Assembly (NCBI GenBank): GCA_031772625.1
Contig: CM062813.1
Location: 768,738,720-768,802,719 of the forward strand
DNA length: 64,000 nt
Source of the DNA: Pinus tabuliformis
Lineage: Eukaryota > Streptophyta > Pinopsida > Pinales > Pinaceae
Reading direction: 5' to 3'
The notes beneath the pieces are model-generated. The model made no database searches. It was not told the origin of the DNA and saw only the letters and a list, made by a program, of their open reading frames with translations. Shown piece by piece: positions 1 to 12,047 of the stretch; position 1 is the first letter of the stretch; the number at the start of each line of letters is the position of its first letter. A program made the position numbers and the translations under genes.

Positions 1-1481
1 TCAAGGTGTCATTTTTGATCATAAGTCCCATTTATTCCTATGGCTTGTATTTATGGCATCATATGTGCGATCTGTGTTTTAACTTTTTCGGATGCTTTTC
101 TCTCTCTTACTCTACACGTCCCACACTTAGTCATTTTAGAGCTCTCCTTGGTCCTCCTGCTCAGTGCAAGTTAAGGAAGCATTACTCTTTCATCAGGTGA
201 TGAGAACAACCTATCCATTAGCCTCATTAATGAAATTTTCCCCTCCTTGAATTTTGCATTGAGTCCTTCTTAAGGTCATCTCATGTGATTGCACGTTCAA
301 AACCTTCAAAGCATGGCCACCTAACCTTTGTTGCTTTTACTAACTCACTGCACTGAGCCTTGATTAGTTATGCCTCGCATAGTGCATGGAGCACTTCTAG
401 CCAACAGCAAGGACCTCCTCCATCCCCTTGCAAAATAAAATTGCACAATGCAAAGGCCCTCCTTCCTTCACACTGCAGTGAACACATTCTTGGAAAGGTG
501 ACTTGATCTTATGTTGCTTGTCTCAGCTAGTTGTGCAATCTTCTTCTCTACTGTGATCCCTTAGCACTTGGTGTAGTTCTAGGATATGATCAGTCCATGT
601 TTGAGCCACTACAACCCTCAACTATGCTAACATATTAGCTTACCTTCAAGCACTATGAATTTTGTAGTTATATTTCTTAGTCTTGCCTTCTTTACTGATT
701 ACAACCCCTCACTATGCCCAATACTTTCTTTTCCTACCTCCCTAGCACATGTATAATTTCTAGTGGATAATGCAACCTCTCCTAGATCACTGCCATTGAA
801 AATTTCACTCTTCCTTAATCCTTCCTCTTAGTCATAGCGCATGGTGCAATTTTAATCAGCGAGCCATCAACCCCTGTCCACTAGACTTCCCCTACTACAC
901 AAAAACTTGTCATGTCTCTCCTCCACTATGTAGTGTGTAGTTCTAGTCCATAGTGAGACCTTCCATTAGTCAATGTGAAGCCAAAATGTGTAGTCATTTT
1001 CCTCCTCTCCCTTCAACTCCGAGCACTAAACAGTTTCTATCAAATGGCTCATCACATTTCCTCTTACAATTTCTCACTGTGATAGACTCTGAAAAGCCCC
1101 TATTTATAGTGCATGGCGTAGTTCTAGTGAGAATTGATTCCTTTCCCAACCACTATTGACCTCAACTACATTATCCTTATAAGCCTTCCTCTTTCCGTCC
1201 TCTCACATGCCTATCATAAGAGGCTTCTTCCATGAGAAACATAGGGATAGAATATATTATTTATGGACTGATCATGCCTTTTCATGAGTAAGCTTCATTG
1301 GCAGGTGTACCACCTCAACAGGGAAAGGTGATGCTCAAAGGAATATTGTCAAAGAGAAGAAACAAAGAAGCACTTGCAGATAAGAAGCACAAAGAATCAC
1401 CATCATGGATACATGGAGAGATCATGGATCATGACATAATGAAGACATTTTATGATGACTTAGAGGGTCCCAATATTGATC
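1..1481 (+). mobile_element. Left part of an old plus-strand LTR (F), split by element A
   Basis: No protein family is recognisable in most of this stretch. It carries a diverged motif, roughly CATGGYGYAGTTCTAG, repeated about every 100 bases (near 380, 555, 850, 930 and 1110). This resembles the U3 arrays of the LTRs of elements A and C. The other half of the LTR follows element A at 27213-28287, and its end is a reverse-complement match to the ends of the A and C LTRs. I infer that this is U3 of an older LTR in the opposite orientation, whose start lies left of the window. Family membership is tentative; the split by A is firm. Confidence 0.5.
1298..1481 (+). pseudogene. Left half of a reading frame in LTR F, interrupted by element A
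   Basis: A plus-strand frame runs from about 1298 (no ATG; a splice-acceptor-like ATTGGCAG precedes it) to the edge of element A. Removing A and one copy of its TGATC duplication joins base 1481 to 27213 in frame, and the frame continues 58 more codons to TGA at 27386-27388. The joined product of about 119 residues is lysine-rich at its start and has a HCHII stretch near its end. The product is not recognised. A similar HCHII stretch is read in the LTRs of element C, which suggests a shared LTR-borne frame. It may equally be a chance open frame. Confidence 0.4.
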
Positions 1482-2193
1482 TATTGATGGTGTTGGACCC
1501 ACGAACATGTCAGGGGATCTCCCCGGTAAGAAGTCCCAACTAGACCTCAAACCGTTTGGTGTAGGAGTCCCAGCAGTGGGTCATATAGTATCGCCTTGAC
1601 CATGGTTGTGCGTAGAGGCAAGTAAGATGTCCCCATTGGTAGAAAGGGCGTGACATGTGTAGCAAGCCAAGGAAGCTGCATGAATGGTTCTAACACATAG
1701 AGAGTGGGGTGAGTGCACCCCTTAGAAACCTGTGAAAGCACGGGACTAAGAAGGGAACACATGAGCAAAGGTGCATCAAAAAATGGAAAGCAAGTAAGCT
1801 AACAATCCAAAGTGATGGTTAAACCAATATCACATATCAGTAATATTCATACATACTTATACAGAAAGAGTCCATCAATGCATGCGTAAGCAAACATATA
1901 CATATATCATTAGAGCAAACAAGATAGCTGAAATACAATAACAACATATGCATGAAACATGTTGGTTCTATTATATTAAGAAGCAAAAGTTCCAATCATA
2001 CAGTACACCCATGACCAACCACTAGTCCTGATAGTGGAACGTTATAGTCACTGCCACCAGCTCCTCCAAAGATATATACTAGCTTTGCACTATGGAGAAG
2101 CCAAGGCTCGTTACAATACTCTCCAAGATTTCTCTAAGATACTCCTATCGGAAGCTTGGCTGACCAAAATCCTCTACAATGAGTTATGAGGTA

Positions 2194-2203
2194 CTATATA
2201 TAG
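2194..2203 (-). promoter_or_regulatory. Candidate TATA box in the 3' LTR of A
   Basis: CTATATATAG is a palindromic TATA-like block about 715 bases from the inner LTR edge. The other LTR has it at 8798-8807, and the related C LTRs have TATATATA at similar distances (30751-30758, 62346-62353). Conservation of position across four LTR copies supports a promoter role. The transcription start is not visible. Confidence 0.55.
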
Positions 2204-2893
2204 AAAAGGGTGGGGTGACCCTTGACATTCCCCTTTGTGACTGTTCACCTACCCTCATGACTCTTCAACTATTCTATGATTGTTACATTCATCTATTGAC
2301 ACTTGAAATTCCACCTGACAAGACGTTACATGCAATCTACACATGTACCCATCTGAGACAAAATAGGCTTGAGAAAGCCATGCAAGACATCACTAAGACT
2401 CAGATAGTTGTGGGAAGACCAACTCTTCGACATCCTTTCGATGATCGATGGTGGCAGACTGATGCCAAGATTGGTCATCCGTGATGTTGTCCATGTGCTC
2501 AAAGGTGACATCCTACTGAAAGTGAACTCTTGCGTCTGTTGCATCTGGGTACACTGATATATAGTGTCTATGTTGATATCCAAGTGTGTGCTAGTGATGA
2601 ATAGTGTCTGATGAATAGTGTATGTGCTGATATTCAAGTCTGTGCTAGTGACCATGCACATCAACTTGTTGAAATACATGTTCTGCTCCAGTCAGACTTG
2701 CTTCTTGTCTTCGCCTCGGTGAGTGCGTCGAATGGGTGGGATCGCATGCATGTGCACAATGTCATCCATGCTCCTGAACACCCTTGCATGCGATCGAAAA
2801 CACTTCTCACCCTGTCTTCTACATGCCAGTTACTGGATGGGTTCATAACCTATATGGGCACAATTTCGTCAATGTGTGCATGTTTCCCCCCTA

Positions 2894-3323
2894 CTATGCT
2901 TGTTTCTGCTGCAACTCCTTTTGTTGTCTGTGTAGCTCATGTTCTTCCTTGAGTTGCCACTTCAACACCTCTAACTCCTTATTTTTTTCTCTCTCTGCCT
3001 TCGCGCGATCCTCTTGTCGCCTCATAGCCTCAATCTCCAAATATTCTTTCATCGCAATTGGATTTGCTTGAGCTTGCAACTTTGTTCCGCATTTGTGCTG
3101 TCAACAACCTTCCTCTTGCATTTTTCGCAGGCATGTGTGCTACTTTCTGCTACTACTGATGGTGCTTCTCATTATGACGTTGTTGGCATTTCATATTAAT
3201 ATCCTTGTCCATGAAAAACTTGATGTCTTCATGGATAGGCAAGTTCATAGACACTTGATCGACTACATCCCTAGTTGTGCTCTGAATGGTGTCTTTAACT
3301 CTACTCTCCTGGAAGCCATTGTA
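2894..3323 (-). pseudogene. Degenerate coiled-coil reading frame inside the A LTR
   Basis: On the minus strand a frame from 3323 to about 3075 shifts into a second frame ending at 2894. The C-terminal 60 residues are very rich in K, E, R and Q and would form a coiled coil; they include a stretch MKEYLEIEAMRRQEDRAK. This composition is like the C-terminal helical region of trihelix or NAM-associated proteins and of some transposon accessory proteins, but I cannot assign a family. Two adjacent stops and a frameshift break it. The matching part of the other LTR (about 9530-9960) is more decayed. It shows that A's LTR, like E's, may once have coded for protein. Confidence 0.4.
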
Positions 3324-3439
3324 CCTATGATGCTGAGAGGCAGATGAACACCTATGATACTTGGAGACATAGAAGCACTCATGGAAAGAAATCTATCAGT
3401 TGAAAACCAAAACAAACTAAAGGACTGAGATGCAACATA

Positions 3440-3800
3440 CCAATGTGACTGTTTGTGAAGATTGTGCAATTTTCACTGGGAAGCTACGAGAGTGAATGCC
3501 AAAACTGCGTAAGGCATAGTCTGGGCTATCGAGAGGCTGATTGACTGCTGTAACTATGGAATGCATAGCCCAGACTAGCCTACTAAGGACTGAAATTGAG
3601 CAATTCTCAATTTCAGTGAGCAGTGACATGCAAACCAGCAAACTGCATTGCGTAGTTTTTAGGGCCAGCAAGGCATTGCATCCAAGAATTACGCAATGCA
3701 AGCCTGGAGGTTAGTGTTGGGCCAGACTTGCACAATTTTTGGAGGGAAGGCAGAGCCTTCACTTCTAGAAATGTGCAATGCTAGCTGGGCAAGGCAAGGT
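3440..3800. repeat. Motif array in A LTR (inner cluster)
   Basis: Short blocks around TTGYGCAATTT or GTGCAATTTT recur with irregular spacing, for example near 3463, 3599, 3650, 3690, 3730 and 3775, separated by CTGGGC/GCCAGG-type sequence. The equivalent stretch in the other LTR is 10060-10400. There is no reading frame of interest here. These look like degenerate U3 sub-repeats. Confidence 0.5.
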
Positions 3801-4499
3801 CTAGGCTAAGGTAGCCTAGACCCGTCGATGGGCGAGTGAAAACATGAGAAGTCTGAATGCATTGTGATACTGAGTGTAAACAAGATTGAGTGATCATGCA
3901 TGCAAAAAGTAAGCACAGGATTCAGAAACGGGAAAGCATGCATGTGTGTGAAGCGAGTCGCCGCAACAATGACCGTCAATGCAAAAACAATGTCATGCAT
4001 GCGACAGTAGTGAGATGGGAATGAAAACTAAAAAGGTGCTTCTATAAGCTAACATACATTGAAATGACATCAAGTTCTCATTGAAATAAAATAGACAACA
4101 CCCACACAAAGCGAAACACAAAAAGAGACAGAAATGCAGCGCAAGACATGAAATGAAAACTTACCCTGAAACAGCTAAGTTGAAAGTGCCGAAGACTCAT
4201 GGATGTGATGTCAGATGTTAGAGTTGTAAGATCAATGTGAGGAATGAGATATGTAGCATCTAGTTCATGAGTTTTTATAATATCGAGGTTATGATGAGCA
4301 TGCCACAAATTTGGGAAAAATCGACACTTGGTGAGATGCTTCTAAAATGATCTGCTAAAAATAGATCATTAAATCTAGGGATGCCTTTTGCATGTTTCCT
4401 TTAGCTATTTCGAGAAGAGAAGCCCATGCATTCAAATCAGGTTTGCTCGGTCCCAGAGGGAACCGATCAACCTAAATGCACATGCGACAACTTGCTTGA

Positions 4500-4890
4500 A
4501 TGAGAGAGGGATTTCCACAGTTTCTGAGCTGAGTTGGGTTGGCTGTCCCAGAGGGATTGTGCAATTTCTGGGAGGAGCAGGTGACTGTTGCCCAGAGTTG
4601 CTCAATTTCTGGGCTGAGTTGCAGTGCTGGCCATATTGCATAGTGTTTCCAAGGAAGCATGTCTGACTGCTCTACACAATTTTGGAGCTTAGCTGTTTGC
4701 CTAACTGATTTTCGCAATTTCTGAGCTGAGCTGCAGTGATGGGCTAGATTGCGCATTTTTCCCAAGGAAGATTATCTCACTCAATTGCACAATTTATGAG
4801 CCCAGTAAGCTGCCCATTATATTTGTGCAATTTCTAGAGGGAAGGCTTGTTCCCCTCCAGAATTGCACAATTTTTTAAGGGATGTGCTCT
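4500..4890. repeat. Motif array in A LTR (outer cluster, near the U3 end)
   Basis: Blocks of the type ATTGYGCAATTTCTGGG recur roughly every 40 bases, alternating with GAGCTGCAGTGCTGGGC-like spacers. The matching array at about 11130-11420 in the other LTR is better preserved and shows eight blocks. The core TTGCGCAA is palindromic. It sits 200-590 bases inside the 5' end of U3, where plant LTRs often hold enhancer sub-repeats; that function is inferred. Confidence 0.55.
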
Positions 4891-5071
4891 ACCAGTGACT
4901 AGCCCAAGTCTAGAGTGGCAACCCGTGAGGGGAGTGAAGCAAACTAACATGAACAAGATGGGAAGCTACTAAAAAACAAATGAAGCCTATTTACTTGACA
5001 ATGCAAGACATGCTACTAGGATGGTTGGTAGGGAGGCTCCAAAATGAAGCTAAGGAAAATTTTTGGAGGGT

Positions 5072-5090
5072 GGTTGTAGCCGCTACAACA
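5072..5090. repeat. Palindromic terminus of the A LTR
   Basis: The last 19 bases on the plus strand (5' end of the LTR on the minus strand) read as TTGTAGC, a short centre, then GCTACAA: an inverted repeat with one mismatch in its 9-bp arms. The other A LTR (27189-27207) has the same structure, and the C LTR (32247-32265) has it perfectly. Confidence 0.7.
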
Positions 5091-6713
5091 CTTGGAAAGA
5101 CACTAGTAGAACTCCAGCTCTCTAAATGGACCTTGTTCATGAGAAGAAAGTCTAACACCTCCGGAAGTATTGTTCAACTCTCTTTTCGTCTTGATTTCCA
5201 CACTTGCTTGATTGAAAGATGTAGCATCTGCCAAGATCTTAATCGGTTGACACACATTCCAAGCCAAGCCAACAAAGTTGTTTTGATTGGGGATGAGGGG
5301 TATATTGGTGCACAAGTCATATGATTGTCATAGTTTTAGTTTCATCTCTGGTGTTGCTCCGCTGATAGTAGGCTTGGACAATACCCCAACAAAGTCATGC
5401 AGGAACACAAGCATCGCTCTATCGCCAGCAAGCCTGGTCAGTACCTCGATGAAGTTACTTGCATCACCTCCCTAAGCAGGAAGCCATTCTCTTCATTCAC
5501 CTTATTCATTTTTCATTTTTTCGAAATTTTTCACATTCTCATTTTTCATTTTTCATTTTTGTAACTGTGCATAAAACTTATTCATTTCAGAGGCAGAAGA
5601 GGGATCCCGACCTATTGAGAGAAGAAGAGTTTTTTCATTTAGAGAAGTAGTTAATATATACTTCTAACATGCTTGTTAAGGTTTTCCTCCTCACCTTACT
5701 CTACTTAACTATGTTGTCAAGGATTAACCCAAAAATAACCGACTAGAGAAGGTGACGCTAGTTAGCGCGCAAGCCTTGTGTTTTCACCAAGGTTCACTTT
5801 GAACAGTATGTATTTTCCATTGACGTATCGTGGACTTAATACAACAAGTTCTTCATGCAGAGGCAGGACGATAGATAACCAAGTATTGATAACTGCACAA
5901 GTCCTCTTGTACTTTACCCAGCTTGTTTCAAGAGTCGCACATGGTTTCATGCAAAACTAACCTATAGATGGAAACAAGCATACAAACAACAAAACAAAAC
6001 AAAAGCATAAGTAAATGCATAATCAAATCGAATAAGAAAACAAGCAGGAAAACAAATAAACATGTAAATTAAGAAGAAAATATGCATGCAAGCAAAGAAA
6101 CCAAAGTCAAACACTACTCCTACTCCTAAGCTAACGACGCATGGGTCTGCTTATGTAAAGTGATACTTCCAATGCAACCACTGGCGCATTGGTCGACCCA
6201 TGTTGGTGAAGGCATGGTTCGCGAACAACGCAGTTGCACAAACCAGATAGCAAGAAAGATATAAAGATGAAGACAAACACACTCCGGCTTTAAGTGCGTC
6301 CATAGAAAATAAATGAGTGAAAGTGCATGACATGCACTCTGTGGACTTTCCATGGTGATGTGCTACACTATGTGCAAATATTAAGCATACACATTCTCTT
6401 TACTGTGACATGAAAGCAAATGTGAGAAGGGTAGACCACTTACATTGCACAAGTGTGCTTGTTGTGTAAGATTCCTCCAATGCAAGAGCGATGGGGTCGT
6501 GTAGTTCGAGTGGAGGAAGCCAAATCTGGGTTTTTGGTTGATATTCAATGCAAAGCATAGAGTGATGAAGAGCCTTGCGTGTTTCAACAATTTCCTATTC
6601 GGAAGTGAAACCAACCTCCGGACAATGAGGACCGGACATAACCATCAGCTCGGGCTAAAGTTCCTCGACAGTCCGCGGGGTTTCAACTTCATCGATAGAT
6701 AGATCATCGTAGA
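5091..6713 (-). other. Non-coding 3' part of element A interior
   Basis: I see no convincing coding frame here. Bases 5336-5500 match element C at about 32515-32690, including the CTCTGGTGTTGCTCCGCTG block; in C this lies between integrase and the 3' LTR. So this is the post-pol untranslated region, kept after pol was lost. A stretch around 5960-6080 is A-rich with AACAAAAC repeats. No clear polypurine tract abuts the LTR at 5090. Confidence 0.6.
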
Positions 6714-8036
6714 CTAGTGTCTTAGACAGATTAATAATGATTGAATCAATATCATGATCGGATGATAAGTAGAGAGATCATGACAACCAAGATTAGAAAT
6801 ATCAGTATGTTTGTCAGCGTCCTCATGATTTGATGAATCGTACAAAGGGGTAGATAAGAAGTAAGGATGTTCACCCTCTGTGTTTTCAGAAATGACAGAT
6901 GACATATTGGACGGATTTTCAAAGGAAGATGTGTCCTCTCCGCAATGTAATGACAGACTGAAATTCGATGTGTCCTATGAACGATCGAAAGTATAAACAT
7001 CCGGAAATGAGTTTTCACAAGGGAAATCAATAGTTGTAGAATCATAAGGGATGTCAAGATAGAACGGGTGAGGTGCGGATGGAAGGGAGTCATCCTTCAC
7101 CGCAGGTTCTTCTTTAGATTCCCAAACACACACATCATGAATGATGGTGCAGGTTGGTTTCATAACACCAAATACGTCAACAACTTGATCCTCGTTCATA
7201 ATAGGTGAGGAATGTGGAATGAAAGAACACGAGACAATACAATCCGAAGGATCAACAGAACGAGGGGACGGAGGTTGAGGGAATGAATCCACGTGACAAC
7301 CAACAGACTTTCAAGAAAAATATGCGCAAATATCAAGAGCAGGTGGGGTGGGAGGATGTGACAGTTCAACAGATGTGTGTGCATGATCTCCCACATCACT
7401 CTGCGGTGGTGGAGCTGTTTGATGAGGTGAAGGCAGACAGTCACTTGTGACAGCAACTGTGCCTGCCTGTGATTGTGCAGCTCCATCACCGAAGTGTGCT
7501 GAGTGGGGTTTGGATGATTTCAAGAATTGTGGATTTTTGGATATGTGAAGAAGATACTCAAATCTTCCATCGAGAAATTCCCAATCAATTTCATCTTCGG
7601 GAAATCGGTATGCAAGATTACAAAAGTGTGTGTGAAACTGTTCAACGGATTCATCGAGTGCTTTTCGTAATTCCACAATTTCTTTGTTGAGTGCTTTACG
7701 GTTAAAGTGATTGAAAGCACGGTCTATCTCTATGACCAGATGAGAAAGAGAATGAATAGATTTTTTAGGCAGCATGGCACACCAGTGCATTGGGTGCCCT
7801 CAAAGCATGTAGACGAACAACGCGTAGGTCATGTATTCTTCAAAGATTCCATGTCTTTCACATGAGCCTACAACGTCGACCACATGCCTAACCAAGGCTA
7901 CGTAGCCTCCACCATCGTATGTTTTATGTGACAAGTTATCCCAGAGCTTGTCTGAGATTTCGAAGTTGTTTCCATAAGACATACACTCCGGAAGAGAAAC
8001 TTTGTAGTTAGTCATGATAGATATGCAGAGATTCAA
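6714..8036 (-). pseudogene. gag: Gag remnant of element A
   Basis: One minus-strand frame runs 441 codons from 8036 to 6714 and is broken only by stops at 7800-7802, 7311-7313 and 6975-6977, plus a few codons around 7293-7310. From about residue 65 it shows the plant retrotransposon Gag pattern: FEEYMTYALFVYML, then GHPMHWCAMLPKKSIHS, then a helical LVIEIDRAFNHF segment. Gag forms the particle that packages the element's RNA. The second half is rich in S, P and D with no zinc knuckle. The first ATG-like start is unclear; the frame begins about 50 bases inside the primer site. All three stops fit C to T change on the coding strand (TGA, TGA, TAG). Confidence 0.75.
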
Positions 8037-8068
8037 AACAGATTGTGAGGACTCAGCTTGTCATCTAG

Positions 8069-8085
8069 CCCTCCTTCTAGCGCCA
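8069..8085 (-). other. Primer-binding site of element A
   Basis: On the minus strand this reads TGGCGCTAGAAGGAGGG, starting with the TGG that pairs with a tRNA CCA end and lying three bases inside the right LTR. Element C has the same site with one transition (61569-61585). I do not assign the tRNA. Confidence 0.75.
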
Positions 8086-8797
8086 AAATTTTGACAGTGC
8101 TGGACCCACCAACATGTCATGGGATCTCCCTGGTAAGAAGTCCCAACTAGACCTCATACCGTTTGGTGTAGGAGTCCCAGCAGTGGGTCGTACGATATCG
8201 CCTTGACATTGGTTGCGTGTAGAGGAAAGTAAGATTTTCATGTTGGTAGCAAGGGTGTGACATGTGCAACAATCAAAGGAAGGTGCATGAACAGTTCTAA
8301 CAAAGAGAATGGGGTGAGTGTGCCCCTTAGAAACCTATGCAAGCACACGGCTAAGAAGGGAACACACGAGCAAAGATGCACACAAACTGGAAAGCAAGTA
8401 AGGTAACAATCCAAAGTGATGGTTAAACCAACAACACATCTCAGTAATACTCATACATATTTATACAGAAAGAGTCCATACATGCATGCGTAAGAAAACA
8501 TATACATATATCATTAGAGTAAACAAGATATTTAAAATACAATAACAACATATGCATGAAATGTGTTGGATATGTTATATTAAGAAGTGAAAGTTCCAAT
8601 CATATAGTACAACCATGACCAACCACTAGTCCCGATAGCGGAATGTTGCAGTCACCGTCGCCTGCTCCTCCAAAGAGATATACTAGCTATGCACTGTGGA
8701 GAAGCCAAGGCTCATTACAATACTCTCCAAGCTTTCTCTAAGATAATCCTATCGGAAGCTTGGCTGACCGAAAGCCTATACAATGAGTTATGAGTTA

Positions 8798-8807
8798 CTA
8801 TATATAG
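8798..8807 (-). promoter_or_regulatory. Candidate TATA box in the 5' LTR of A
   Basis: CTATATATAG, identical to the copy at 2194-2203 and at the same distance (about 710 bases) from the inner edge of the LTR. This is the copy that would drive transcription of A. Confidence 0.55.
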
Positions 8808-11129
8808 AAAAGGATGGGGTGACCCTTGAAATTCCTGTTTTTTATTGTTCAACTACCCTCCTGACTCTTCAACTGCTCTATGACTATTACATTCAGCTAT
8901 TGACACTTGAACTTCCATTTGACAAGATGTTACATACAATCTACACATATACCCATGTGAGACAAAATAGGCTTGAGAAAGCCATGCAAGGCATCACTAA
9001 GACTCAGACAGTTCTGGGAAGACCAACTCTTCAACATCCTTGTGATGATCAACGGTGGCAGATTGATTCCAAGCTTGGTCATTCATGATGGTGTCGATGT
9101 GTTTAAAGGTGACATCCTACTGAAAGGGAACTCTTGCCTCCATTGCATCCGGGTACACTGATATGGATTCTCTGTCAAACTCATCAGATAACATGTGCAT
9201 CATCATCTTGAGTGTAGCTGGACCAGCAACATACTAATGCATAGTGTTTGTGTTGATCTCCAAGTGTGGGCTAGTGACCACGTGCATCAACTTGTCGAAA
9301 TACATGTTCAGCTCAAGTCAAACTTGCTTCTTGTCTTTGCCTCAGTGAGTGTGCCGAATGGGTGGGATCGCATCTGTGCGCACAATGACATCCATTCTCC
9401 TGAACACCCCTACATGTGATTAACAACACTGCTCAACCTATCTGCTCCATGCCAGCTACTGGATGGGTTCATAACCTGTTTGGGCGCAGTTTCACCAGTC
9501 TGTGCATGTTGTGCCCCTTACTATGCCTATTCCCACTACAACTCCTTTTTTTGTTTGTGTAGCCCGTATTCTTCCTTGAGTTTCCACTTCAGCACTTGTA
9601 ATGCCTTCTCTGTTTCTCTCCCTACCTTCACATGATCCCCTTGTCACATTGCCTCCTCATAGCCTCAATCTCCAAAGCTACTTTGTTCCTCCTCTGTGTT
9701 GTCAACAACCTTCCTCTTGCATTTGTCGCATGCATGTGTGATACTTTCTACTACTACTGATGGTGTTTCTCGCTGAGACATTGTTTCCATTTCATCTTGA
9801 TATCCTTGTCCATGAACGACTTGATGTCTTCATAGATAGGAAAGTTCATAGACACTTGATCGACTGCATCCCTAGTTGTGCTCTGAACGGTGTCTTTGAA
9901 TCTGCACTCCTAGAAGCCATTGTACCTGTGCTGCTGAGAGGCAGACAAAAAACTAGGATACTTAGAGACATATCAACACTCATGGCAAACAATCTGTCAA
10001 TTGAAAACCAAAACAAATTGAAGGACTGACATGCAACATACTTGTGTGATTGTCTGTGAAGATTGCGCAATTTTCACTGGGAGGGTGGGAGACTGATTAA
10101 CAAAACTACTCAAGGTACAATCCAGGTTTTCAGGAGGCTGATTGAATAATGGAACTACAGAATGCATAGCTTGGCCTAGCCTGCTGAGGACTGAAATTGT
10201 GCAATGCACAATTTTAGTGAGCATTGACATGAAAACTAGCAAACTGCATTGCGCATTTTCTGGGGCCAACAAGGCACTGCCTCCTAGTATTGCGCAATGC
10301 AAGCCTGGAGGTTAGTGCTGGTCCAGACTTGCGCAATCTCTGGAGGGAAGGTAGAGCCTTAACTTCCAGAAAAGTGCAATGCTATTCGAGCAAGGCAAGG
10401 TCCGAGCTAAGGCAGCCTAGACCCGCTAATGAGCGACTTAAAACATGAGAAGTTTGAATGCATGGTGATACTGAGTGTAAACAAGAGTAAATGATCATGC
10501 ATGCAAACAATAAGTGTAGGATTCAAGAATGGGAAAGCATGCATTTGTGTGAAGTGAGTCACTTCAATGATGACTGTTATTGCAAAAATAGTGTCATGCA
10601 TGCGACAACATTGAGATGCGAACGAAAACTGAAACCATGCTTCTACAAGCTAACATACATTGGAACGATAGCAGGCGCTCATTGAAATCAAACAGACAAC
10701 ATTCACAAAAAAAGAAACACAAAAAGCGACAAAAACGTAATGCAAGACATGAAAATCAAACTTACCCTGAAATAGTTAAGCTAAAAGTGTTGAAGACTCT
10801 TGGATGCAATGTGGGATGTCAGAGTTGTAAGATTGATGTGAGGAATGAGCTCTGCAATTTCTGGTTCATGAGTTTTGATAAGATCAAGGTTATGACGCAC
10901 ATGCCAGAAATCTAGGAAGAAGAGATTGTTGACAAGCAACTTCTAAAATGATCTATGCATGTAACCTCCAACTGCTAAAAATAGATCCCTAAATATAGAG
11001 ATGATTTTTTCATGCTTCCTTTAGCTATTTTGGGAAGAGCAACCCATGCATGAAAATCAGTTTTACTTGGTCTCAGAGGGAACCGTTCAACCTGAAGGCA
11101 CATGTGACAACCTACCTGACTGAGAGAGG

Positions 11130-11420
11130 GATTTGTGCAGTTTCTGAGCTGAGCTGAGTTGGCTGTACCAGAGGGATTGTGCAATTTCTGGGAGGAGCAG
11201 GTGACTGCTGCCCAGAATTGCGCAATTTCTGGGCTGAGCTGCAGTGCTGGCCAGATTGTGCAATTTTTCCAAGGAATATTGTCTGACTGCTCTGTGCAAC
11301 TTTGGATCTCAACAGTTTGCCCAACTGATTTTTGCAATTTCTAGGCTGAGTTGCAATGCTGGGCCAAATTGCGCAGTTTTCCCAAGGAAGACTGTCTGAT
11401 AGCATTGCACAATTTCTGAG
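11130..11420. repeat. Best-preserved GCGCAATT motif array in the A LTR
   Basis: Eight blocks related to TTGYGCAATTTCTGG lie at about 11136, 11177, 11219, 11256, 11295, 11332, 11371 and 11407, a spacing of 36-42 bases. Variants include GTGCAGTTTCTG and GCGCAGTTTTCC. Between them are GAGCTGAGCTGCAGTG-type spacers. The array stops abruptly where the solo LTR inserted. Confidence 0.6.
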
Positions 11421-11429
11421 CCCAGAAGG

Positions 11430-12047
11430 TGATCCAGGTGGATATTGGTGGCCACCCACTAATTCCACTTCGATCCCCACTAGTGCTTCTTTCAATTTTT
11501 CAGTTTCCTTAATTATAGCACAATTTACTATTTTTAGCAGTTTTTTGGGTCCTAAACTTCTGGAGCCGTTTTGAGGCCCTAAACGATGTTTTTTGGAAAA
11601 TCTAGCTCTAGCAATTTTCTGTCTAAAATTGTATTTTTTGTCGTAGTCCTCAGAGAGATCTTTCCAATGGGCTATCATGCGTGTCAAACGGAGATAATAT
11701 GACCAATTCGCGACCCCGGGAGGTTGGCTGTCTAACTCACCCAAACGGGGCCCACAAACTCCCGGTGTTACATCTCCTCAGGTTAGGGTTTTTGTTTTTT
11801 AGGGTTCTCTCTTATTGTTCAATAATAAAAAGGCCCTTGAGCCTCATTGTAAGATAGTTTAGAGGCATGTCGCTGCCACATCTCTTCTCAGAGATAAGCT
11901 ACCATCGCCCTAGTTGGTTTATTTCCATTTCCGTTTGTAAGCATATTTCAATATTTTACAGTAATGAAATGAAGTGTTATTTCCGCTGCATATCTGTCTT
12001 TATGGTTATCTCTGTATTGTATTGCTTTCCTGTTTAAATCCGGACCA
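11430..12047 (+). mobile_element. Solo LTR (618 bp) inside the A LTR
   Basis: The sequence begins TG and ends CA, is flanked by perfect GAAGG duplications (11425-11429 and 12048-12052), and is absent from the matching site of the other A LTR near 4806. It has no interior or partner LTR in the window, so it is a solo LTR left by LTR-LTR recombination. On the plus strand an AATAATAAAAAGG block near 11821 could be a TATA or polyadenylation signal. Orientation is inferred from that. The minus strand has an open frame of about 105 codons (from 11744) ending in the LTR, which I do not interpret. Confidence 0.8.

Larger units (their letters stand above)
1482..5090 (-). repeat. 3' LTR of element A (3609 bp)
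   Basis: It aligns along its length with 8089-12281 plus 27156-27207. Lengths agree (3609 versus about 3622 bp after subtracting the solo LTR and element B). On the minus strand it begins TGTTGTAGC. Its outer end has decayed to TATTGATGG where the related C LTR has TGTTGATGG. U3 probably runs from 5090 to the TATA box near 2200, and R-U5 from there to 1482. The 1800-2160 stretch is non-coding R-U5 sequence; other gene-free stretches hold motif arrays described separately. Confidence 0.92.

Noticed and set aside
1491..1500. LTR A starting at TGTTGGACCC (1491)
   Set aside because: Comparison with C moves the end to 1482, and only that position gives the perfect TGATC duplication.
11130..11420. 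The motif array as a CRISPR array
   Set aside because: Repeats are short and variable, spacers are similar to each other, and the setting is a plant LTR.
11112..11744. 210-codon minus-strand frame across the solo LTR edge
   Set aside because: It spans the insertion boundary and the motif array, so it is a chance fusion.
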